NCBI RefSeq assembly: GCF_954871325.1
Contig: NC_088776.1
Coordinates: 40,070,569 to 40,134,568, forward strand
DNA: 64,000 nt
DNA from: Gordionus sp. m RMFG-2023
Lineage: Eukaryota > Nematomorpha > Gordioida > Chordodea > Parachordodidae
Direction: 5' to 3'
Part shown: positions 44,119 through 54,488 of the stretch, piece by piece
Layout of the letters: each line of letters opens with the position of its first letter
Position numbering within the stretch: position 1 is the first letter of the stretch
Made by a program: the position numbers and the translations under genes
The notes under the pieces: model-generated
Told to the model about the DNA's origin: nothing
The model's input: only the letters and a program-made list of their open reading frames with translations
Databases searched by the model: none

Positions 44119-45602
44119 CAGTGGCGTATCCAGGATTTTCTGGGAAAAAAATTTTTGGGGGCTTCGCCCCCAAACCCCTTTTACCTGGCCTTCGGCCGGG
44201 TCTTATTTAGCTATTCTATTAAATTATTCATAATTTAATTATATTTCTATTTTTAACTATTATTTACTAATTCGTGCTTATGGATAGGATATTACAAGCC
44301 TCTTTTTTATTATTTCAAGATAGGTATATATTTAATAAAGTTTTTTTAAATATAAAGTTGAAATAAAGTGTAATGTCATTTTTTTTATTTTGCTTTAAAA
44401 ACTAGCCTCAGCTTAAATTCTCATACAATATAAGTAGAATATCATTTTTTTATTGAAAATACTAATAGTAGTTTAAAATATTGACTAGAAAATAATTAAA
44501 TTAACAAGTTTTTTTAACTTCTTATCAAATACAAGATTTTTAATTATTTCGTTTGTCGTTGGAACCAAATCTCTGTGTATATTTAACAGAGCTAACCCAT
44601 TTAGCCGAGATTCAGTACTTCGTAAATATGTTTTCAACCCTCTCAAGTTGGAAAAAGTCCTTTCATTCGTACATGTTGTAATAGGCAAACATGCAAGAAT
44701 ATAAAACAACTTCGAAATATTAGGAAATTGAGCCAAGGTTTCTTTACACCGATTGAGTGCATCAATAGCATGCTCAGGTAAAATAGCTAAACGTATAAAT
44801 ATTTATACCACAATTCGAATTCACTGATTAAATTTATTTCAGTATCAATCTCATAGGAATAAAATTTTTCTAAATATTTAATTTTACCAATAGTGGCATT
44901 AGAAAATGAAGAAGGATCTTTGGGTAATAAAACTTGAAGATTGCTAAAGACTTGTTTTTTATCTAAAACCCGTACTTTTATTTGCGATAAAAAAGTATCT
45001 AAGAATGGGATGAAAATGGATATTTTATAATATTCTTCAGTTGAGCCAATATTTATTTTCATCTCAATAATGGCCTAAGTGCTAGACGAGGTTTAATTAG
45101 TATTATATCATAAAATTTAGCCTTCGATTCAACGTCTACATTCATTCTTATTGTATCTACCTGTTCATGTATATTTTCCGCCAAATCAATAACCTAAACC
45201 AAATCTAAATTTGGTTTTTGTAAATTTCTACAAAGTAGTGAGCTATAGGAGAATAATTTATTGATGCAACTAGCAGCAATGATAAACTCTGATTGATCAA
45301 TTGAATTCAATAATGATATCGCTGCTAACGACACATTACTTTTTTTTCATGCTCAACCTTATTTATAAATTATCGTTTGATTTCAATCTCTTTGACTAAA
45401 TATTTTTCCATTTTATTAATATTTTTGAATAATATGTTGGAAAATTGATATTCAAATATTTGTAAAATTTTGATGGTTAGGTGGGGGGGTCTGGGGGTAG
45501 GGGTAAAATTTTTATTAGCTTAAAATGATATTTATGAAAATAGTCAAATTTGCGATGGGGGGGGGAAATTTCCCCCTTTCCCCCCTATTGGTTACGCGCC
45601 TG
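44119..45602 (-). mobile_element. hAT transposon, CAGTGGCGTATCC family, copy 1
   Basis: The left end CAGTGGCGTATCCAGGATTT and the right end CAGGCGCGTAACC (reverse complement) are flanked by perfect 8-bp copies GAATACAC (44111-44118 and 45603-45610). GC-rich subterminal palindromes (GGGGGCTTCGCCCCC, GGCCTTCGGCC) sit inside the left end and a G/C run inside the right. The minus strand encodes the C-terminal part of a ZMYM1/THAP12-like transposase. At 1484 bp the 5' half of the gene is missing. Confidence 0.9.
44485..45420 (-). pseudogene. hAT transposase, C-terminal half
   Basis: Open segments on the minus strand, upstream to downstream, resemble this hAT family: about 45250-45180 LLCRNLQKPNLDLV, then (45062-44787) NIGSTEEYYKISIFIPFLDT and a LLPKD block, then (44736-44485) FPNISKLFYILACLPITTCT, NERTFSNLRGLKTYLRSTES and RLNGLALLNIHRD. 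The last is the dimerisation signature LaclPvtTctnERsFStLRrlKTYLRstm..RLnGLALlniHrd. The N-terminal zinc finger and first half of the RNase H-like core are absent. Frame changes make it non-functional. Confidence 0.85.
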
Positions 45603-45610
45603 GAATACAC

Positions 45611-46310
45611 AATACAGGTATCATACATAATTGATTTATTATAAAACAGTTGTTGTAGAAATAGATAGCCATAGAGAAGAGATATAAGATCCTTAATTGA
45701 GATTGAGAAAGAATTAGATATAGGTATTAAAGATGTGATGGCCGAAGAATTCGTACAAATAAATTTAACGGGCCAGGGTTGACTTTGTAAAATTTTAACG
45801 GGCTCTGCCGGGGCTTGCAAATCTCTACAATATTATAGAATAGAATTATTAAGACATATTCATAAATGCACTTAATTTAAAAGTAATTAATCATAGTATA
45901 TGCTATATGCATATATAAATGTTTTATTTTAATGCAGAATTTTAAAATTGCAATATTATAAATGCCAAATGTTTAATAAAATTTTATATAGAAAACTTAA
46001 GGCAGCAAATAAGATTATTTATTTGCTAAAATAAAAAATTTAGGCTCATAAAACAATTTGCGCCTTATTTGCAACATTGTTTGAGCAATTAAATATAAAA
46101 AGACTTGCTAATTGTTTATGACACATTTTATGTGACAAATGGCACAAATTTCGCTTTAACCTAATTTATTTAATTGTACATCAAAATTTTATTGAGGAAA
46201 TAAAGGAAATTTATATTTTTATTGCCTTTATGACAAACATATTCAGAATATGCTATGCACAAAATCTTTCCGAACAAAATCATATTTCGTAATGTTTCGA
46301 AAGTTTCTCA
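45611..46310. other. No gene seen; partial MITE
   Basis: 45755-45830 (ACGGGCCAGGG, then ACGGGCTCTGCCGGGGCTTGC, then AAATCTCTAC) is an end of the CAGAGACCTGCA family. The rest is AT-rich without coding signal. Confidence 0.45.
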
Positions 46311-46318
46311 ATGGAAAT

Positions 46319-46576
46319 CAGAGACTGCAGAAGAACCCTTTGCACGGCCCGACCCAGATTTTTTCTTAAAAAAGGAAAGTATATCAGCTAGGCCTGATTT
46401 TTTAAAAAAATATATATTTCGGCCCCGGGCCCAGGTTTAGTATTTTCAGGCCCGGCTCGGATATTTTAAAAATATAATACATTCATTTTGATTTTTATAG
46501 CTAATAATGGGTAAAAAAATTTTAGGCCCGGCCCCAGTTTATTTAAAAAATTAACCGGGCTGGGCTTAGGTCATTG
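46319..46576. mobile_element. hAT-type MITE, CAGAGACCTGCA family
   Basis: It starts CAGAGACTGCAGAAG and ends GGGCTTAGGTCATTG, flanked by perfect 8-bp copies ATGGAAAT (46311-46318 and 46577-46584). Interior blocks GGCCCGACCC, GGCCCCGGGCCC and CCGGGCTGGG match other members. No coding sequence. Confidence 0.88.
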
Positions 46577-46584
46577 ATGGAAAT

Positions 46585-47826
46585 AGTACAATTTCGAATT
46601 ATGCAGTCCAAAAAAGGAATTCTTTCTAGTCTTTTTAAAGGAAAAAGTTTATATATTTAACAGAAAAAATGGTATACTGTTGTAACGAACTTTTAAACGT
46701 GCTTATGAAGAACGTTCCTTATATTTATGATGAACATTTAACATGAGCGCTAGTGAAAGTCAACAAATGTTATGGACCGGATTTTTCTGCAGTTTTTGAT
46801 CCGAATTCTTATAATTATCAAATGACTTTATACAAATTATTCTTATTTATATTATAATTTTTATTTGTGTTTCTTATAGGCATTACATATTAAATTAATT
46901 TAAAAAAAATATATATTTGAACGCACGCGAATTATTTGATTTGTACACGTTCCTTTTTACTGACAAATTTTGAAAGCCAACATATACGATTTTGGTTAAT
47001 GTTAAATATCCATCAAAGATCGTGCTTTTTTCGGAAACTAACTATGTGGCCCATTACTATGGGGGATGTAATATAGTAAATCGGACTCGGCCACGTGATT
47101 TCATTAATATATATTAAAAAATAAATAAGTCTAATTACATTTTTTTAAACATTGGTAGTTGTTTAGCAATTGTTATATGTTGATATGTAGCCCATTATTA
47201 ATAAAAAATATAGGCCCGGCCTACCATTCCAAGCCTTGACCTTTGGAAAAATTAAAATTTGACATGACCCGCAGGGTCTAAAAATATATTGCCTGGAAAG
47301 AGTTAAGCACACCATATTAATAATGCCAAAAGCAAAAAACGCCATCTTTATTTTACAATGATCGTTATCATCAACACTGACGCATAGCCAGTGAAGTAGA
47401 GCAGGAAGTCAAATCCCCCACTTACCCCCACCCCAATGCAGATTTAAAAAGGCTTCGCTATCAAATAATGCTGTAAACTTTACTTCAAAAAATAAACGCG
47501 TTACACGTTACGTTTGAAAAAGGGAATGAGTTCGTGTAAAGATGATCTAATAAGCTTTTTTGAAAATAAAAATTATTATATAAATATAAAAAATTCCCTT
47601 AAATAAAATATATATTTATTAAATATAATGTAACCCTACCATACTCTGCGCCACGTGTGTTTAGCATAGAGAAAGCTATGTTGAGCCCTAAGCGTTCATG
47701 CTTATCTGATCAAAATTTGAAAATCTCGTTAAAAGTATATAAAGAATTATTACAAAGAGAACTTATCTTATAATATATTACTTTTGTATAATTTTATTTT
47801 TATTATCTATGTGTGGGGAGAAAAAT
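46585..47826. other. No gene seen; AT-rich with repeat scraps
   Basis: Includes GAACG-rich tracts (46690-46960), a partial CAGAGACCTGCA-family piece at 47205-47290 (TAGGCCCGGCC, GACCCGCAGGGTC) and, near 47380-47440, TGACGCATAGCCAGTG followed by C-runs, like worn hAT ends. Confidence 0.45.
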
Positions 47827-48110
47827 AAGAGACCTGCAAGCCCGGCATGGGACCCTGGCTGGGCCTAAAAATCTTTTTAAATTCCTGGGTCTGGTCAGGC
47901 CGAATTTTTTTTTTAAAAATACTCGGGCCGGGCCATATATTTTAAAACTGAATATTTTAAATCGCCATTATTAGCTATAAAAATTAAAAATAAATGTAAT
48001 ATAAAAATCCGGGCAGGGCATGAAAATATAAAACCCGGGCAAGGCCAAAAAAAATGTTTAACAAAAAATACCGGGTCGGGCCGTGCAAATAGTACCTTTG
48101 CAAGTCTCTG
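47827..48110. mobile_element. hAT-type MITE, CAGAGACCTGCA family
   Basis: It runs from AGAGACCTGCAAGCCCGG to TTTGCAAGTCTCTG, inverted. Interior blocks CCGGGCCGGGCC-like and AAAACCCGGGCAAGGCC, and the middle (TTTAAATCGCCATTATTAGC) closely follows 39269-39600. Flanks AGAAAAAT/GGAATAAT agree only partly. Confidence 0.82.
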
Positions 48111-48189
48111 GGAATAATAAATAATATGAAAATTTATATAAAATCTAGTATTTTTTTGTAACAAATTACTTTTTTAAAATAGTTGAAAC

Positions 48190-49625
48190 TTTTTATCTCA
48201 CCGCACTCACCCCAAAGACGTAGAGTGATGAGCATAAATGTAATCTATTGATATTCTTATTAGCTTTCATTTGATCGATAAATTATGCTAGATTATTTTT
48301 AATCTCCAACTCAACCATACCCATTCTTAGAGATCAGTATAATCAATTGATCTTTTTATTAGCTCTTATTTAATACCCATGCTAAAATATTACATTTTAA
48401 AAGTTTATTACTCCCCCATCCCCTCACTTTTTTGCCTACTTCGAAAACTTAGTGATGTGAATCAATGTAATTAATTAATCTCCTTATTAGCTTACATTAA
48501 ATGCCCATGTCGACATAATGTTAGAAAGTTTTAATTAACCCCCACCTCCCAACCCATTTTGGGGAAATGAGTATTAATGCAATCATTTAATCTTTTTATA
48601 TGATACACATGTTATATTTAACTATGCACCTTTTATCCCCCCCTACACCCACTCTGAATACCTAGACTGATGGGCATCAATGTAATCAATTGATCTTTGT
48701 ACAAGCTTTCATTTGATAGCAGGTCGAAACGTTAAGTAGCGGTTCAGTTTTTAGTTAAAAATTTGGAAAGGTTTTGTTCCATTTTGGTTTATTTTGAAGA
48801 AATTTATATAGGTTCAGTTCGGTCTAGAATTTCGGTTCTTTAACGTTTGTTGGTGTCTATAAATTTGATTTTTTAAAAAATTAATCATAAACCATATATC
48901 ATCTTAAAGAAAAATCTTTTTAATTTATATTTTTATAATTCCTAATTTAATTTAACCATGAAGATTATTTCTTATTTAATTAACTATTAATTTGCCTAAT
49001 CTCTATTAAATTGAGTATATAAATAAACAATAAACTTGTATTGACTGATATGCAGATAATGGCGATTTAATTATAAAAAATTTTAATTTAGGAAAAAATC
49101 ACGAATTCAGATTGTCCCCAAATATTAAAATTTCAAATTTAGCGAATAATTTAAAATTAATTATTTTTAAAACCTTTATGAACCGGGTTAACCCGGTTTA
49201 AAATATTTATAAGTTCGTTTCGCTCTTTTTATGTATTTTTTATAACAACTCGGTTACTGTTAAGAAAATTATAACAGTTCGTTCCGATTTCGCTGTTCGG
49301 TTCGAAGCCTTGTCTGATAGCCATGTTGACATATTATAAAAATTAACCCCCCCCTCCCCCCCTCCCCCCAACAAGTACCCTGGTAACATTGAATGTTAAG
49401 TATCAATGTAATCAATTTGTCTTTTTATTAGCTTTTATTTAATACCCAATTATGTAAAAATATTTACCCCCACCTCTCCACTGCCCTGATGACACATATT
49501 GTTAAGTATTACTGCAAATTTATCTGTTTATTATCTTTTATTTGATACCCATGTCAATATATTATGTTTAAAAATTTCACACCCCTTCCCTTCCCATCAC
49601 CTAGACCAAACTTAAAAAGTGATAG
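48190..49625. repeat. C-rich minisatellite, ~100-127-bp period, about seven units
   Basis: Units contain ATCAATGTAATCAATTGATC, CTTTTTATTAGCTTTTATTT, GATACCCATGTYGACATATT and then a C-rich stretch (CCCCCACCTCCCC-like). Anchors lie near 48236, 48335, 48462, 48572, 48678, 49405 and 49508. A 593-bp insertion (48720-49312) splits the array between the fifth and sixth units. Unit similarity is modest, so the array is old. Confidence 0.85.
48720..49312. mobile_element. hAT-type non-autonomous element inside the minisatellite
   Basis: It starts CAGGTCGAAACG and ends GTTCGAAGCCTTG, inverted after the first bases. The flanks TTTGATAG (48712-48719) and TCTGATAG (49313-49320) match in seven of eight positions. 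Subterminal regions are rich in GGTTCGGTT/CGGTTCAG, a motif also found at 3177, 11580 and 38440. No coding sequence. Confidence 0.75.
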
Positions 49626-49946
49626 ATAAATAAAACCATAAAATTGATTTGACTAACTTTAATGTGAAAATAAAATTATTTAAAAGCAAAAATTTCTGAG
49701 TGGTTTAATATTTCTTCTGAGAAATTCAATAAAATGATTACTTTGCAAAATTATCTTTGATTATAAGAAAGTATTGTGAAATTCAGTAGAAATCCTTAGG
49801 TTTAAATATTTTTGAATTCTGTGAGTTTTAGTTTAAATTCTGTGCGAAATAATATAAGTAAAATAAAATTAAAGCTAATTTACTTAAAAAATCTTTAAAT
49901 ATGTGAGTCCTAAAAGGTTATCGTTTATTAAAATGCATATATAACA

Positions 49947-51179
49947 CCCCCCCCCCCCCACCACCATCGCAAATTTGACAGTTTTCATAAATATAATAGC
50001 TAACTACTTTGCAGAAATTTACAAAAATTTAGATTCAGTTCAGGTGATTGATTTGGCGGAAAATGTATATGAATAGGTAAATACAATAAGAATGAATGTA
50101 TATGAATATTTTCATAAATCGAATGCTAAATCTTATGATATAACACTAATTAAACCTCGTCTAGCACCTAGGCAATCATTGAGATGTAATATAAATGTTG
50201 ACTCAACTGAAGAATATTATAAAATATCCATTTTCTTCCCATTCTTAGATAATTTTTTATCGCCAATAAAATTACGGGTTTTAGGATAAAAAGCAAGTCT
50301 TTAGCAATCTTCAAATTTTATTCCTATGATATTGATACTGAAAACAATTTAATCAGTGAATTCGAATTGTAGTATAAATATTTACTACGTTTGGTTATTT
50401 TACCTGAGCATGCTATTGATGCACTCAATCGGTGTAAGGAAACCTTGGTTCCAAATATTTTGAAATTGTTTTATATTTGTTTGACTATTACAACATTACG
50501 AATTAAATGACCTTTCCTAATTTGAGAAGGTTGAAAACTTATTTAATACTACTTCCGAATCTTGGCTAAATGGGTTAGCTCTTTAAATGCCCACAGAGAC
50601 TTGGTTTTAACGCCAAATTCTTGATAAATTGGCAAATTCCCCATGAAAATTAAAAATCAAATTATAATTATAGTATTTAATAAATTGTATAATATTGAAT
50701 TTGATAAGACGTAATATTGTTTTTAAAATTATTTTTCAGTCAATATTTTATACACACTACATTAGTATTTTCAATAAAAAAAAATTTATTCCTTATATTG
50801 TATGAGAATTTAAACTGAGGCTAGTTTTGAAAGCAAATTTTATAAAAAAATGACACTAAACTTTATTTCAATTTTACATTAAATTTTATTTTTATTAAAT
50901 ATAATATACCTAACTTAAAATAATAAAAAATTGGGTTATAACCTTTATTTCTTCTTTATCCATAAGCGGGAATTAGTAAATAAAAGCTAAAAATATTAAT
51001 ACAATTATTATTGAGTTATGAATAATTTAATAGAATAGCTTAAACATATGACCAGGCCGATGGCCAGGAAAATGCTGGCCGAAGTGCCAGCTAATTGGGG
51101 ATTAGGGGCGAAGCCCCCCCCCCCCAAAAATAAATACCCCCCTTTTCCTTCTTATAGGAAAATCATGGATACGCCACTG
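49947..51179 (+). mobile_element. hAT transposon, CAGTGGCGTATCC family, copy 2 (inverted to copy 1)
   Basis: The right end is CATGGATACGCCACTG at 51164-51179. The left part starts at a C-run and CATCGCAAATTTGAC, matching the inner right end of copy 1, but the outermost bases (CAGGCGCGTAACC) are gone. The plus strand carries the same transposase region: NVDSTEEYYKISIFFPFLDN near 50200-50260 and TYLI/LNGLAL-like relics near 50540-50590. It is more decayed than copy 1 and lies about 4.3 kb away in the opposite orientation. Confidence 0.8.
50092..50620 (+). pseudogene. hAT transposase remnant
   Basis: A 65-codon frame (50092-50289) reads KSYDITLIKPRLAPRQSL, then STEEYYKISIFFPFLDNFLS, nearly the same as the copy at 44787-45062. 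Beyond it 50400-50600 keeps only scraps of the C-terminal half (PEHAIDALNRCKE-like, then a worn RLNGLAL block). Several stops and shifts. Confidence 0.7.
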
Positions 51180-51828
51180 ATAAGTACATATTAGTTATAT
51201 ATTCTTGGCTAATTATTAGAGATTCTCTGGGGCTCACAAGAATCACAACTCATAAGATCCCCGGTCTCCTGTAAAAATTTATAAATATAAGAATATTGAA
51301 AGTAATCGAGCTATTTTAAATTTTAGGGTGGGCTTGCTTGAACCTAGAACATGTGCATAAAACCACAAGTCCCATTTTGGCATGCTGAAACACACTTCCC
51401 AAATAAAAATTAAAGTACCAAATGTATTTTAAATCTTTTTAGTTAATCATGTATGACGTAATTATCTATATATTGGGCTTAAATTTACAGTCTTATAAAT
51501 TAATAGCTTAAATTATAATTGGAGTGGACTAAGGTTCCCATGTATACTCGTCCCCTGTTTTTCCTATGTACTAGTATAGATAATTAAATATTAAAAATCA
51601 GGATTTATTTTATTTAACTTTTTAATTTATATAAATTTATATTTAATTTGACTAAAACATATTAAAGATTATAAATAACGATATCACATTATGTATACGA
51701 CTTAAAAAATATAACTATAACTTTTGCTTTAAATTCACATATATTTTAAGTTTTTTTAAATATAAATATAGGAACATTTTTTTCACAATTTATACCATAT
51801 TAGGATTGTTTATTAATTCCTAAATTAT
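51180..51828. other. No gene seen; AT-rich
   Basis: No coding signal and no recognised repeat between the hAT end at 51179 and the duplicated gene tail at 51829. Confidence 0.5.
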
Positions 51829-52050
51829 GATCTATCTTTCGCTTTTATCTTTGACGTTTATTATGGTCAATAATTTCGGAATCTTGGTATCTTTTCAGAT
51901 CTGGATGGAATTTTGTTTAAAAAGCTGCTGATATCAATGTTTGATTCACCTTTATTGGCAGGAATACTTGAATTGCACCTCACTCATCTATAGTACTGGT
52001 CGAGCCCTTAAAAGACAATTTAGCCGCAGCCAGAATATAGTGTAAAATAA
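51829..52050 (-). pseudogene. Decayed duplicate of the 3' end of the 52097-53953 gene
   Basis: This segment aligns with 52085-52310, about 250 bp away and in the same orientation: AATTATGATCTA, GGCTTTTATC/CGCTTTTATC, GACGTTTATTATGGTCAATA, GGTATCTTTTCAGATC/GATATCGTTTGAGATC, TTTGATTCACCTTT, and TTTTAAAAGA/CTTAAAAGAC. In reverse it still gives KGESNIDISSFLNKIPS, the counterpart of KGESKININNFLNKIPS, and after a frame change a worn DLKRYQ..DHNKR block. It also contains stops. It is a tandem duplication of at least the last ~70 codons plus 3' flank. Confidence 0.85.
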
Positions 52051-52096
52051 AAATAAGGGTTAAGATTATAATTATTTATAATCCTCAAATTATGAT

Positions 52097-53953
52097 CTAG
52101 CATTGGCTTTTATCGTTTTTGTGACGTTTATTGTGGTCAATACTTTCAGAACTTTGATATCGTTTGAGATCCCCAGATGGGATTTTATTAAGAAAATTGT
52201 TGATATTAATTTTTGATTCACCTTTCATGATAGGAGAACTAGAATAGCGTCTAACATCATCGTTAGTCCTGTGTTGCGGTTTTAAAAGAGAATGTCCTAG
52301 CCCAAATTTGGGGTAGTCGAAAAAAGGGTGAAGTTGATTATTATTATATTTATTAAATTCAAAAGGATTTTTGTATGTCATATTATTAATACCGTGAAAT
52401 GCGCCTCCATAATATTGATTACAATATGGGTAAAACATTTGGTTAGGAAAAGAATAATACTGTTCTTGTCTTATCTGACTAGGTGATAAGCAAAAACCAG
52501 ATAATGCGTTTCGGTGGCTGATCATTTTTTGCAGACATGATAAATTGTGACTGATATTTGGAATATTATTATCAAGCAAATAGTGTGGGGTAGTTTTATT
52601 AGGGATAGTATCATGAACGTTTAGATCAAATTTTGGGTGAATTGTTTGGCTGAACGAGCTGAAATAATGAGGTTTAGATAAATCAAGTGCTTTCCTAGGA
52701 TAAAAAGGAATGCTATTTTTGAAATTTTCATAGCCTGCCATATTGGACCCGGAAAATGAGGAAAAATCTTTCCACTTTACTGGTGGCTTGGTATTAAAAT
52801 CGAACACGTTTTTATCCATTATTGACGGGGAAGCATTTGTGATACATATTTTACTAAGCGGGTTTAAGTTATCATTAAAATTAAAAGCGGGAAAATTCGT
52901 TAATTTATTTTTGATATTGTATAATTGTGAAATGAGGTTGCCATCATAGACTTTTGAATAAGGTAAGAGGGGTTCATTCATTTTATCAATAAAATCTTTG
53001 TTATTTAGGTTGTTGAGATCCTTAGAACTAGATGTTAAATTTGATTTCCATACATTTCTACTCTTCGTGGTATTGAGCATCATGGAAGTGTAATTCAAAT
53101 AATACATGTAATAATCCATCACCAATCGTTCTGTCATCAAATTACCGCAATTATAATTGGATGTGAAGGGGAAAGGAGTAATCATTCCTGATTCCCTTTC
53201 GAAGATTGGATTGAAGTTCTTCGTCGTCGATTCCTTGCATTTATCATCCTTGCTGATAAATTTGTTATTCTTTTGATTGAACAAGTTTGTGTACCCTTTC
53301 ACATTTGAATCTTTCGAGTCACACGATAATTCATCTCCATGAAAAATATTATCTTCAATACTGTTATTTTGAGTAATAACTTTTGGGGGCGAATCGTTCA
53401 GTTTACTCCACAAATCCTTCATTTTTAAAGAGTTTAGCCATTTTTGCCTTCTAACGGACGAAGCGTAAGAAGTAGAAGTTTTCAGTGGCTCAGTCTTATC
53501 GGGAGTTACATGCTTAAGATTTACATTATTATTGTGGAGAAAAGATTTGCTAATATATTTATTGTCGGCGTTGATATTGGGAAGAATGATCTCCAATTTT
53601 TTAGGTTTCTTCATGTTACTATCGTTGGAAAAAGAGCACGAATTGATTCGATCTTCGTTAATATTAGGGAATATGAAATCGCAATCTTTTACACTTTTAT
53701 CCAAATATTTCTCTGAAAGATGGACAAAACCCCTAACGTTTTGCGAAAATTTGTTGGAATATTTTGATTTGCGACAATGATGTAAAAAATCTTCTTTGTT
53801 ACCATCGTATTTTTTAATGTTATTTAAGGGTGAGCCTATGGATTTGGGATTGAAAAGAGATTCGGCATACAATTTAGTCAGATTTTTGTTTTGGTCCATC
53901 TCTTGACCTATTTTATTGCAAGTTTCTTCCAACAATGCCAAAGGATTGTCCAT
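52097..53953 (-). CDS. 618-residue Ser/Asn-rich protein with N-terminal Sp-box-like motif
   Basis: By far the longest open frame in the window and unbroken: ATG at about 53953, TAG at 52097. Residues 3-16 (NPLALLEETCNKIG) match the Sp box, (S)PLALLAaTCxKIG, found near the N-terminus of animal Sp1-9 factors and, with AQTC, in NocA/Nlz proteins. Both families carry C2H2 zinc fingers, but no CxxC..HxxxH pair is visible here. The rest is rich in Ser, Asn and Lys, with aromatic patches around residues 278-292 (MDYYMYYLNYTSMMLN) and 495-520 (YYSFPNQMFYPYCNQYYGG), and a basic tail (KRHKNDK). It looks disordered and could be a nuclear regulator; that is inference. No signal peptide or membrane segment. 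No intron is needed, but zinc fingers on an unseen exon cannot be excluded. A decayed copy of its 3' end lies downstream at 51829-52050. Confidence 0.8.
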   Translation of the reverse strand: MDNPLALLEETCNKIGQEMDQNKNLTKLYAESLFNPKSIGSPLNNIKKYDGNKEDFLHHCRKSKYSNKFSQNVRGFVHLSEKYLDKSVKDCDFIFPNINEDRINSCSFSNDSNMKKPKKLEIILPNINADNKYISKSFLHNNNVNLKHVTPDKTEPLKTSTSYASSVRRQKWLNSLKMKDLWSKLNDSPPKVITQNNSIEDNIFHGDELSCDSKDSNVKGYTNLFNQKNNKFISKDDKCKESTTKNFNPIFERESGMITPFPFTSNYNCGNLMTERLVMDYYMYYLNYTSMMLNTTKSRNVWKSNLTSSSKDLNNLNNKDFIDKMNEPLLPYSKVYDGNLISQLYNIKNKLTNFPAFNFNDNLNPLSKICITNASPSIMDKNVFDFNTKPPVKWKDFSSFSGSNMAGYENFKNSIPFYPRKALDLSKPHYFSSFSQTIHPKFDLNVHDTIPNKTTPHYLLDNNIPNISHNLSCLQKMISHRNALSGFCLSPSQIRQEQYYSFPNQMFYPYCNQYYGGAFHGINNMTYKNPFEFNKYNNNQLHPFFDYPKFGLGHSLLKPQHRTNDDVRRYSSSPIMKGESKININNFLNKIPSGDLKRYQSSESIDHNKRHKNDKSQC

Positions 53954-54485
53954 TACTTCTTCCTTAAACGAAAAATAAAATTTTGAATAAACTTTTTAAT
54001 TTTAATAACTGAAAGCATGAAAAATTTCTATTTAATTTATTGTTTAATTAAAGGTTCTAATAGTACTCGAGGTTTAAAATACGATTCGGTTATAAAAATA
54101 CAAATATGATTTTGAAAGAGATTAATAATAATTCGACCAAAAAAGTAATATTTAGTTTTCAATGTTTAAAATGAATAAAATTGGATATGATTTATGTGAA
54201 AAATTTAGTACAAATCAGAGTTTTAAAATTATATCTCAAATAGATACAAAGATCTGGAATTATGGGATCTTTAAATTCCAATGTAGGAGTCACCTTGGTA
54301 TTTTAATGAATTTGAAATTCGGTAAAAATTTATGCCCTAGTAATAAATAATTTATCCTTTTGTAGGCTTTAGCATTTTCTCTAAGAATACAAGAAAAATA
54401 TTAAAATTCGTCAGTGTTTTAGTATTTCAGGTGAAACAAAAAAAGTAATTACACATTGTGTGGAGTAATGAAATTCACAAGATTG
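53954..54485. other. 5' flank of the 618-residue gene
   Basis: AT-rich upstream region. A 62-codon plus-strand frame (54162-54350) is divergent to the gene, has ordinary composition and no family features; I do not call it. No promoter motif is clear enough to name. Confidence 0.4.
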
Positions 54486-54488
54486 TAA

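Noticed and set aside
52743-53780. Plus-strand frames inside the 618-residue gene
   Set aside because: Antisense shadows of the minus-strand coding sequence.
54162-54350. 62-codon frame upstream of and divergent to the 618-residue gene
   Set aside because: No motif, no homologous feel and composition typical of AT-rich noise; could be transcribed 5' flank.
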